Part shown: positions 48,173-56,947 of the stretch, piece after piece
How positions within the stretch are numbered: position 1 is the stretch's first letter
How the letters are laid out: the number at the start of each line of letters is the position of its first letter
Assembly: GCA_905250115.1 (NCBI GenBank)
Contig: CAJNOI010000188.1
Location: forward strand, 104,089-168,088
DNA length: 64,000 nt
DNA from: Adineta steineri
Lineage: Eukaryota; Rotifera; Eurotatoria; Adinetida; Adinetidae
Reading direction: 5' to 3'
Made by a program: the position numbers and the translations under genes
Notes under the pieces: model-generated
Told to the model about the DNA's origin: nothing
The model's input: only the letters and a program-made list of their open reading frames with translations
The model's database searches: none

Positions 48173-48836
48173 TCATAGGATTTGAAATCTTTGTACTCGA
48201 TGATTGCCTGAATCACATACATATAAGAAAGTTTCGTTCATACTTAAAGCGATACTAAAAGGTCCATTCAATAACGTCGCATTAGTCCCACTTATTCCCG
48301 TTACGCCGGCGACCGTCACTCCACTTGTTGCTCCTGGACTCCAACGTTGAATTCGATGATTAGCAAAGTCTGAAATATAGAGATCACCGGTCTTCTTCGA
48401 AATACAAACGTCAGTAGGCCAATAAAGTTGATTATCATTCGATCCGGGACCATTTCCACCGGCAACCGTGATACCAATATCTGGCACACCGAATTGATAT
48501 CTTTGAATTCGATTATTATTTAAATCAGCGATATAAATATAAGAATTATTTTCATCTAAGTCAAGTTCATACGGTTGATCGAATAGTGAATTATTACTAC
48601 CTACTACACCTGAAATGCCAGCAACGAGCGTGCCTGAAGTAGCGTTCTGTGCATATTTCATTACTCGATTATTGCCATGATCAACAACGTAAATATTTCC
48701 TTGTGAATCAATTTTTAATCCACCTGTTGTACTAAACTTGTTCAATGAAGTTCCAGAAACGCCAGTTCCAGCTATTAGAATACCTGCCGATGAATTTTTC
48801 CTCCATAACATCACTCTATAATTATAATCATCGCTG
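48173..48836 (-). CDS. NHL-repeat protein, 3' part (cut by assembly gap)
   Basis: About 220 codons up to the 100-N gap. At least four NHL beta-propeller blades can be read, each with the (I/L)Y(I/V)(V/A/S)D...N(H/N)R(V/I)(Q/M) signature: NIYVVDHGNNRVMKY, YIYIADLNNNRIQRY, DLYISDFANHRIQRW and FLYVCDSGNHRVQRF before the stop. Turns are VAG..G..G rich. Such extracellular or membrane-tethered NHL proteins are very common in bdelloids; ligands are unknown. The N terminus lies in or beyond the gap, and what follows the gap (48937 on) is a repeat, not NHL coding sequence. Confidence 0.85.
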
Positions 48837-48936
48837 NNNNNNNNNNNNNNNNNNNNNNNNNNNNNNNNNNNNNNNNNNNNNNNNNNNNNNNNNNNNNNNN
48901 NNNNNNNNNNNNNNNNNNNNNNNNNNNNNNNNNNNN
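48837..48936. other. Assembly gap of 100 N
   Basis: One hundred N, probably a placeholder of unknown length, inside the NHL gene and directly next to a C/A-rich hairpin arm. Confidence 0.98.
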
Positions 48937-48956
48937 ATGAGTATTCTTGTTCACAC

Positions 48957-48986
48957 TCGCCGTAGTCACTCACACCCACACCCATT
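48957..48986. repeat. C/A-rich right arm of a hairpin element at the gap edge
   Basis: CGCCGTAGTCACTCACACCC ACACCCAT; the G-rich partner would lie in the N gap, which may be why assembly failed there. Confidence 0.55.
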
Positions 48987-49196
48987 ATTCATCCGGGATT
49001 AAAAATGTACGTTAACGTTATTTTGTGATGGATCGTATTAAATATACAATGTTTTTGAATCACAATTCTTTTCTGTTTATGTTTTTTGAAAATACTAAAA
49101 AATGAGTACTAACAATGAACAAAATGTTAATGTTTATTTATGGTCACACAAACCATTTGATTTGAGATTAGTAATAACAACCTTCAGTTCATCAGA

Positions 49197-52165
49197 TCAC
49201 ATGATGGTAACAAGAGCCGTTTCTACTGATCCAATTGATAACGTCCCCAGCCAAAAGCTGATGGTATAGACTTGTCCCGCTGTGGCCATGAACGACTGGC
49301 TGACTTCATCTGCAACTGAATTACATCCATCACAATATTCATAGCTGCCAGTATGAGCAAATGTATTACAGACTGTACCTTGTGGTGTTGAGAATAGACA
49401 AGACCCACTTGGGAATGTTACCACCCATGGTGAGAGGCTACCTGATTCAAAGCCTCCATTGATCAACATTTGAGTACCTCCGTCATAAATCGACACATCA
49501 TCGAGATACCAAGTACTGGGATCATTACGAAGCTGAAAGGCAAGTGTAACTATACTTGTATTGGGTGCTGTCCACTCGTAAGCATAACAGATATATCTAT
49601 TACTGGTAGTTGATACAATTGACAAGATAGTGGATGAAGAGCCGATATTGGTTGGTGCACATGGTGCCAGCGAAGTGGTTGCTGTTCAATTAAAGTTTAT
49701 GATAAAGATAATGTTAAGATTTTCATAAGAGATGAAATACCCAAATATGGCAAGAAAAAATCTTCAAGTTTAGTTTTTCAAAATGCAATTTTTCACAGAG
49801 AACTAATCCTAGAATTAATGTAGTCAGAAGACAAGATTGTGTACACAAAATTTCATACTATATTTCTAAGACTCGATATACATAGAGGCTAGGGATGCAA
49901 CAGTGACAAACCGTCATCGTCGCATGCCTAATAGAGGCGCATAGCTTCCTGACTTTGCTTTGCTCCCTAGTGATCGTGCTTGAGAATAAGAAACTGAGAA
50001 TAATATATTCTGTTAACACTAACACTCATATGATACGCTTGACTAGCGAAATACTCACTTGTCGTAGCACTTGTTGTAGTTGATGTCGTTGTCGATGTTG
50101 TAGTAGTTGTTTTTGTTGTTGATGTTGTTGTTGCAGATGTTGAAGTCGTGGATGCAATACCTACAATTATTAATAGTGACATGTAATTACACACTCAACA
50201 ATGGTGATTATACTCGCGCGGGAAGATCACCAACTATCCAATCGCTATTGAGTTGATGTTTTGGTTATAGGCAGAGGACCTCTAGATTAAAATAATCCTA
50301 AGAGGATTTGAGCTGCTAGGCCTTTATGATCGAATATCTCGACAAAAAAGAACATTTTTTCGACTGAAACTCTCAGAATGTTCTAGTGATGGCTAAGACC
50401 TATATTTGAGAAAAATGTCAGGTCAAAACTCCGTTATTTGATTTTTTGCTCAATATCGAGAAAATGGTAAAAAGTGCAGTAAACAACCCAGAACTCAACT
50501 CAAAAGCGATTGGACACTTGGTGATCTTTCTTCGTCAATTCCCTTCCAATCTGATATCGAAAGGGATGATGATAGAAAAACTCGTCACAAATATCGCTAC
50601 ACTATAGAAAAAAGTTATTCGGAGAGGAGAAAAACAAAAAGCTTTCAATTTATTCTTTAGCAAATAATTAAAATAATACAAATAAAGGATGTCAATTCTG
50701 TTTTTTTTTGATTGAGATGATCAAAATCAATGCATACATCAAAAAAAGAAATAGTAATTGAAAGCAGTCATGCGGATTCCGAAAAACAATCAGTGATTTG
50801 CTTCATCTTAACAACAGATTCAGAATGAAATTAATATTTGCTTGAGCAAAAGAAAATTCAATTATTTTTCTCATTTAAAAATTTTGCCATACAATTTTGA
50901 ATTTTTTCATAGGCACATTCTAACGAAGCCTTTTATTAGGTCAATATTTTGTCTTTGTCCTAACAGATATATTTATTCGCTTTTTTCTGAATTTTTGCTA
51001 TTCCAAAACGTATCACATAATAAAATATTTCCTTTTTTTTCGAACAGAAAGATAAACAATAGTTCGATTCACTTACCCGTGCTTGTTGTAGTTGTCATTG
51101 CAGGAGACTTGTGTACTATAGTCAATTGACTAGAATAATTAATATCGAATGTGAAAAATATACGCACATAATATGGCAAGAATGGCAGCAAGTGCAGACA
51201 AAAGAAGAAAGGTACCAAGTAGGCAACAAAACCAAAACCATGGAAAATTTTCGCGTCTCCTCCTAGATAGAAAGATTACAAGAATATTCGTTCCCTTATA
51301 TATTCAAATGATAAATCCGAAGATAAATGATAGGAAAAGTTTAAAAGCGATAATATATTTTTCGTTACGACAAGACACTAATGAGATGACTTGATATTTT
51401 CACGGATTCTTTTAAAATGTAAGAGTCGATTCGGAAGTGGAGAATAGAACATTCTCGAATGCAAATTACATTAGAAATAAATAAATCTCTCATCTATCGC
51501 ACGATCTAAAAGTCAACTCAAACGGATATGAACAGTTGCTAATTGACTTACTTTTTTCGTTTTTTATTCTCGTCAGATGGTCGATCAAATAGGTTCGAAT
51601 AGTTGAGGGTTAACGATGGTGAGATACTCTTACTTTTATCCGCCGTATCGATCCAACTTCTGCTTGACTAAAATATAAACACAATTTATCAAGGCTATTT
51701 CATATCTGTCAACAAACTGACTTGCGTGGCTCGAGTATTAGCACTCCGAGATAGATCAATCGATAGGGAACCTAATTGATCTAGTGGCATTACACGACGA
51801 TGATATTGTGTTGATTGAATACGGGAAGTTTTCTTCAAAGGTCCTTTGTGAAGTGCCAAACTCTTGTTATTATGATCGGATTGAATATTTCTTCGATCTA
51901 GCCGTTTGATAGGAAGCCAAAAAGAAGTTGATAAGATACGAGATGGTATTATGTCCGATGTGGATTCAAAATCAGTATTAGTGACATGATGAGCCGATTG
52001 AGAATCACGTTGACTCAGTCTCTGAGTTGCTGGTGGTATTCGACGTACCTTTACGATCGAACAAGAACGAACACTATTGGCACGAGGAACTGATGATAGT
52101 TGACTCTTACTCAATCGTCTGATACGAGCCCGGTCAGGAACTGCAGAGATCCGTAATGTCTCCAT
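49197..52165 (-). CDS. Type II membrane protein with Thr-rich stalk and C-terminal lectin-like domain
   Basis: Read on the minus strand. A basic Ser/Arg-rich cytoplasmic segment (about 51720-52165, METLRISAVPDRARIRRLSK) is followed by a short exon near 51560-51680, a membrane helix at about 51172-51250 (WFWFCCLLGTFLLLSALAAI) and a Thr/Ser-rich stalk near 51075 and 50060-50160. The C-terminal domain at 49197-49681 begins APCAPTNIGSSS, contains LAFQLRNDPSTWYLDDVSIY, GGFESGSLSPW and SQSFMATAGQVYTISFWLG, and ends at TGA 49197. This last domain is a recurrent bdelloid extracellular module, of jelly-roll carbohydrate-binding type by its hydrophobic pattern. Exon borders in the stalk are approximate, and a further upstream exon is possible because an AG acceptor lies just before the first Met. 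Confidence 0.6.
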
Positions 52166-52480
52166 ACGATTACCTTCTGTTTGAAAGAAAATGAAATGAA
52201 TGGACAATTCATCATTATTTTCTCTGTTTGATCTTTGCCCAACTAAATATATCAGTCAAAAGGTTCCCTTTCATATTCTACTGTCAATAAAAAAAGTGAT
52301 TGAATTTTTGTTTGTTTGATTGAAAAACGAAATGAAGAGACCAAAGTACACAGTATAGAACATTCTTACTGTACAGAACGTGTTCTCAGTACATTTCATT
52401 GACAACATTCGAAATATGACAGCTAAAATAGATTTATTTTCAACGAGTTTCGTTTTTCGAAATTTTTCTCAATATAGTCA

Positions 52481-52549
52481 TGAGAGTGTGGGTGTGGGCT
52501 GTGAATGTCTCTTTGTCTCTCATCCTCACCCGCCCCTTCAAGACTTTCA
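52481..52549. repeat. G/T-rich hairpin element, copy 13
   Basis: GAGAGTGTGGGTGTGGG on the left, CATCCTCACCCGCCCCTTCA AG on the right. The terminal CCTTCAAG mirrors the CTTGARGG end. Confidence 0.7.
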
Positions 52550-52629
52550 TATGAAAGCAAGTTTTTTTCGATTATTATTGATATTTATTAGCATTTGAAT
52601 TCGACATAATATGAATAACGGACCTAAAT

Positions 52630-53370
52630 TTAAATTTGTGCCGTACCACCATCAACAAAAAGTTCAATTCCCGTAATATAACTACTATCCTCGTTCGATG
52701 CAAGAAAAAGGGCAGCCTTAGCCACCTCTTCAGGTTCTCCGATGCGACCCATGACCGGTTTAGATTTGACAAAATTCTTGATTTCTTCCGTTTGTTCTCT
52801 GATGGCTGGGGTATTAACAGGACCCGGACTGAGAGTATTCACGCGAATCTTGCGGTCCTTCAGATCGACACACCAACTACGAGTGAATGAGCGTAGAGCT
52901 GCCTTTGTTGCACTATAAACACTGAAAGCTGGTGCTGCTTTGCAACCGGCAACTGATCCAAGGATAATGATTGAACCACCGTCGGTAAAAATTGGCAATG
53001 CTGCTTGAACATTGAATAGAACTCCTTTGACGTTTGTATTGAACGTTTCATCGAAATGTTGCTCGGTGATCGAACCCAGCGGAACAAACTCAGCAAGAGC
53101 TGCATTAGCAACTAGAATGTCCAAGTGACCTTTGTCTTGTTTAATCTGTTCGTATATTTTGCCAATATCGGCCATGATGGAACAATCCGCTTGTATTGCA
53201 GTTAATTTCTCGTTTATATTGATCTTTTTGATCGCTTCATCAAGTGCTGATTGTCGTCGTCCGGTAATAAACACATGAGCCCCTTCCGCAACAAATAGTT
53301 CGGCTATCGAGAATCCAATGCCATCCGATCCACCAATGATGAGAGCCACTTTGTCGTCAAGCTTCCCCAT
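52630..53370 (-). CDS. Classical short-chain dehydrogenase/reductase of bacterial type
   Basis: 246 residues in one intronless exon starting at ATG 53370 (MGKLDDKVALIIGGSDGIGF). The Rossmann NAD(P)-binding motif reads GGSDGIG, with Gly in place of the usual Thr of TGxxxGIG. NAG is replaced by ANAALAEF, the catalytic Ser is in LGSVAGCKAAPA, and the YxxxK pair is YSATK. The end YITGIELFVDGGTAQI is typical of glucose-1-dehydrogenase/FabG-like bacterial SDRs. G and C content is clearly higher than in neighbouring genes. Absence of introns, base composition and family affinity point to transfer from bacteria. Substrate unknown. Confidence 0.9.
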   Translation of the reverse strand: MGKLDDKVALIIGGSDGIGFSIAELFVAEGAHVFITGRRQSALDEAIKKININEKLTAIQADCSIMADIGKIYEQIKQDKGHLDILVANAALAEFVPLGSITEQHFDETFNTNVKGVLFNVQAALPIFTDGGSIIILGSVAGCKAAPAFSVYSATKAALRSFTRSWCVDLKDRKIRVNTLSPGPVNTPAIREQTEEIKNFVKSKPVMGRIGEPEEVAKAALFLASNEDSSYITGIELFVDGGTAQI

Positions 53371-53545
53371 TTTTCTATTGTAATCGTAAATCGTGCAACT
53401 ATGTAAGAACAAAAATCGACTTTTGTTCGTTTTTATGATACAAAAATGTAACTTAATATGTTTTCATACGTCGAATCTAAAAAGTAGGAAAAGTGTGCTC
53501 AATTAAAGTTCAAGGAACTATTCAAAACCCTTTTTAGCTACTATG

Positions 53546-53584
53546 GTAAGTCGAAACTAAAGGCTGGGTGTGGGCGTGAGCCAT
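53546..53584. repeat. G/T-rich element, left half
   Basis: AAAGGCTGGGTGTGGGCGTG without a convincing right arm; the right side only offers CTATACCTGCACTGC. Confidence 0.45.
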
Positions 53585-54224
53585 ATACATCTATACCTGC
53601 ACTGCGAAAATCTGACTACGAGTATCTTTTCTCAAAATATCCTTTTCGCATGTATTCAATAGACTAAAATATTAATGAAAACGTTTGCTTTCCAAAAGTA
53701 CATAGAACTGTTCGAGAACAAAATATCTTACCAATATTGAAAATGTTTTGAGTAACTGACCGAAATCATTTCTTTTTATAGTTATTTTTACAGGCGGCAT
53801 GATATGATTTATAACGTACTTTTATGTCTTACCTCCGAAGTGCAAGACATGAAAATTATAAAAGTACTTGTCCTTGGTGGCACAGCAGGAGATAGAAAGT
53901 GCGTTGTAAAAAGATCAATTATATTTTTCTCGTTCGCTTACCTATTCATTACCTCTATAATAGTAATGTTACTCATATTTCTTTCACCTTAATCGTGCAC
54001 TTAATCGTCGAATTTTTTATCAACAGAATGGAAATTAAAAAAGTATTTTATTAAAGTAGTAGAGGTTGTTATAAATCATTCAAGAATCTAACTGGAGTAC
54101 ATGATTAGAGAATTTGTATACTTATAAAGAACTTTCGATATTTGCGTGTCGGATTCTGAATAAATACCTCTTGATAAGATTATCAAACTTTGAAGACATC
54201 GCATAACCACTCAGTTTGACGATG
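53585..54224. other. Intergenic region
   Basis: An open stretch at 53804-53992 (+) includes KIIKVLVLGGTAGDRK, recalling a nucleotide-binding start, but it runs into hydrophobic sequence after a likely splice donor and has no second exon that I can find. No call made. Confidence 0.3.
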
Positions 54225-54292
54225 TGAGGGAGGGTGTAGAATGTTTGAAATACACGCATCCACACCCACACCCATACCCCATCCTTACTATT
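54225..54292. repeat. G/T-rich hairpin element, copy 15
   Basis: GATGTGAGGGAGGGTGTAGA on the left, CGCATCCACACCCACACCCA and TACCCCATCC on the right. Confidence 0.7.
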
Positions 54293-54491
54293 TCACCATT
54301 ACAATGAATAGCCAAGCACATAAACAATAGCACATATTTGTAAGTAAATAAATAAAGACTAGGATCAAAATGAATATTTATATTTTTATGTTTATCGTTA
54401 TTTCTACACAAACAAGTAATCTAAACATAAAATTAAATTTTATTTGAAAATGTGACATGTATTATACGATGACGTCATATATAAACTCATT

Positions 54492-54521
54492 CCCAGGTCG
54501 AACAATCTAGCTCGGAAACGG
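54492..54521 (-). repeat. Dispersed motif copy near gene B
   Basis: CCCAGGTCGAACAATCTAGC then TCGGAAACGG on the plus strand. It lies just downstream of the stop codon of member B. Confidence 0.75.
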
Positions 54522-54563
54522 TGAATTTTCTGAGGATTTTTGCCTGAAATACTGCTTCAGAAA

Positions 54564-54861
54564 TCATTGATCTGGTGAGTAACCATCGTTATTCATGAAA
54601 ATTTCTAAAAATAAATAGTGAAAAAAAAATTTAATTTATATATTTCTTACCTCCATGGTTATTGACTGAAAACAAGTCATTATCGAGAACAAATAATGGA
54701 TCATTGAAACGACGTAGAAAATGAAGTAACATTTTGAAAAATAAATTTAAACAACTACAAGAAAAATTTTTTTTTTACAGAATCTTCAGATAAACTCACA
54801 TTTTTACTATAATGTAGATTGCCATCAAAACAAGAATGAACTGCATCAAAAAATTAAACAT
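54564..54861 (-). CDS. Micro-membrane protein family, member B
   Basis: Three minus-strand exons, 54800-54861, 54651-54754 and 54564-54604, giving 68 residues. Exon 1 is shorter than in the other members (62 nt) but still encodes one hydrophobic helix (MFNFLMQFILVLMAIYIIV). Exon 2 has the standard 104 nt and reads LFFKMLLHFLRRFNDPLFVL followed by DND; this is very close to member H (LFFQMLLDWFTYYNNPLY). Exon 3 ends DGYSPDQ at TGA 54564. Phases are 2 and 1. The retrotransposon inserted 76 bp upstream of the start codon, separating B from the rest of the array. Function unknown; no known domain. Confidence 0.68.
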
Positions 54862-54937
54862 TTGTATTATCTGAAATAAAAACAAATAAAAAAAATTATA
54901 ATTTGGAAATTCCAAAAAATAGAAAGCTAATATAAGT

Positions 54938-54956
54938 AATATCAAAACGAAAAACT
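54938..54956. repeat. Target-site duplication, left copy (19 bp)
   Basis: AATATCAAAACGAAAAACT, repeated exactly at 60241-60259 after the A-rich tail. The last bases at its 5' side are ambiguous because the tail also ends in A. Confidence 0.92.
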
Positions 54957-55114
54957 CATTCACGTCTAGTCTAACTTAGCGATCACACGTATCTTATATA
55001 TATCACACATATATATTTCTTTCCTTTCTATATCACGCGCTCACTGCGTGACCGCACGAACTTTAATCGTCATCAAATTTTCGTTAATTTTGATTAACTT
55101 TAACGGAATTTTCG

Positions 55115-56947
55115 ATGACTCATCAACATAATCATCATCATCATCGTGGAAGACCAAGTGTTTACAATCATTATAATGATCAATCAAATAGGCATTCTAG
55201 TCAATCTGTTAATCATACTTTACTTACAAATGGTGACTCACTCGAACATCACGATCAACAATCGAACATTTATTTTCAACAACATGCTAATCATCATCAC
55301 AATCGTGTACCTCCTCCATGTTCTTCAAACTTACATCCTATTGATTCACCTTCATATACTTCTCGACGTGGACGTGACGATTATGAAGATAATGAAGGTT
55401 TTTCAACAATCAAGTCAAAAAAACATAAACAATCCAATCGTTCGTTTAGAAATGATGATGATGTTGCTGATGTAAATCAACAACTCAACCAACACAATTC
55501 TCGTTCTCCTGCCTCGCCACAACAATTTACTTCAAACCCTCCCCCACATAATTATCCAACCCGTTATCAACAAAATCAAAGGTTTCATCAGTTATCTCCT
55601 ACAAATAATACAAGAAATACTTTACATAATGCTTCGATCATCAACGATAGTCAACAAGTTTCTTCACCTAGTCAACGACCTCAACAATATAATATATCAA
55701 CAGCTGCCACTCGTTATGCACAAACTCGTTTTCCCTTCTCTCCTTTTACAATACGCTTTTCTTCTGGTAGCGTAAAAGCTAAACAAGTAGCTGATGAACT
55801 CGTTCAACACTTTACGAATAACCACCAATTCGATCTTCAACTTACCAATATACGTCAGTCCACCACGAAATGCACCCAGCAAGATTATGATTTTCTGATT
55901 TATGTTAAAAATGCTGATTCTTTTTGTGCTTTATATTTGCAGGATAAATGGCCTCATGTTATTGGTGGTCAACGTTATACGTTTCTATCACCACCATCTT
56001 TTCCAGCTCAACTATCTCTGGTGGTAAGAAATGTAGACCTTCGAATGAACCTACATGAACTTACTGATGAATTAAAAATCGATCATCCCGAAATACTTAA
56101 TGTTATTCGTTTAAAAAATAAGTTCCAAAATGAAATTAAAATGTTAAAAATTGAAATGTTATCAACAACAGTTCGTGAAGAATTACTAAAAGAAAGAAGA
56201 ATTAAAGTTATGCGAATGGTCTATGATATTGATGAATATCTTAGTCCAGCGGATGTTCTCATATGCTCGCGATGCTGTGGCATCGGCCATTTTAAACGTC
56301 AATGTCAAGAACTTAACGAAACTTGTAGAACATGTGGTATTAATTGTCCTGATCTTCGTCAACATACTTGCTCAAATGAGATCAAATGTGTTCATTGTGG
56401 CGGCTCTCATGCTTCCAATTCTCTTCGTTGTGCCGTTGTAAAAGATTATCGTGCTGCACTCACGAAGAAACTCTTATCGACAAATACTCCAGCAAACAAA
56501 AATTTTAATTACGTACATGATCCTGCATTTTATCCTTCTCTTCAACTACCACAAGGAACAACTCTACCATCATCTTATGCTGCATCTAACCAGAAAATCG
56601 AAGAATTATTATCCGGTATGAATGAAATGAAATTTATGTTAAATCGTTTATGTTCGAAAGAAAAGGAATTTAATGATTTTATGGTAAATAAAAACAAGAA
56701 TGACGAGCTGATGTTAGAAAAAATTGAACGTATAATCACAAATGACAAAATTACGAAAGAAGCTTGTGACAACAATGATAAATTAATTAAAAGATTGATT
56801 CTTCCAACATTAGATTTAATCTCAAATTTTCTTGTTCAAACTAATCCTAAAGCTACTGGAAATGTTGTCACTGAATTCAAATCTCAAATTCAGATTAAAC
56901 GTGCATTAATTGATCAAATTATCTCAGGTAAAAAAGTCACTTTATGA
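55115..56947 (+). CDS. LINE ORF1: nucleic-acid-binding gag-like protein
   Basis: 610 residues. The N-terminal 190 residues are rich in His, Gln, Asn and Ser and look disordered. A central domain (about 205-370) is followed by three Cys/His knuckles: CSRCCGIGHFKRQC, CRTCGINCPDLRQHTC and CVHCGGSHASNSLRC, around residues 385-450. The C-terminal 110 residues are charged and heptad-like (coiled coil), probably for multimer formation. It would coat the element RNA. The start ATG at 55115 is the first in the element. The stop TGA overlaps the ORF2 start. Confidence 0.92.
   Translation: MTHQHNHHHHRGRPSVYNHYNDQSNRHSSQSVNHTLLTNGDSLEHHDQQSNIYFQQHANHHHNRVPPPCSSNLHPIDSPSYTSRRGRDDYEDNEGFSTIKSKKHKQSNRSFRNDDDVADVNQQLNQHNSRSPASPQQFTSNPPPHNYPTRYQQNQRFHQLSPTNNTRNTLHNASIINDSQQVSSPSQRPQQYNISTAATRYAQTRFPFSPFTIRFSSGSVKAKQVADELVQHFTNNHQFDLQLTNIRQSTTKCTQQDYDFLIYVKNADSFCALYLQDKWPHVIGGQRYTFLSPPSFPAQLSLVVRNVDLRMNLHELTDELKIDHPEILNVIRLKNKFQNEIKMLKIEMLSTTVREELLKERRIKVMRMVYDIDEYLSPADVLICSRCCGIGHFKRQCQELNETCRTCGINCPDLRQHTCSNEIKCVHCGGSHASNSLRCAVVKDYRAALTKKLLSTNTPANKNFNYVHDPAFYPSLQLPQGTTLPSSYAASNQKIEELLSGMNEMKFMLNRLCSKEKEFNDFMVNKNKNDELMLEKIERIITNDKITKEACDNNDKLIKRLILPTLDLISNFLVQTNPKATGNVVTEFKSQIQIKRALIDQIISGKKVTL

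Noticed and set aside
51173..51394. Plus-strand frame starting MARMAASADKRRK
   Set aside because: The opposite strand encodes a clear membrane helix that fits the type II membrane protein between its other exons.
53804..53992. Possible small GTPase or nucleotide-binding start (KVLVLGGTAGD)
   Set aside because: No P-loop GKS/T, no continuation exon and a hydrophobic run after the putative donor.
55146..55475. Long open frame in +2 inside the LINE ORF1
   Set aside because: It lies over His/Gln codon repeats of ORF1, whose frame has zinc knuckles and full length. The other frame is composition-driven.
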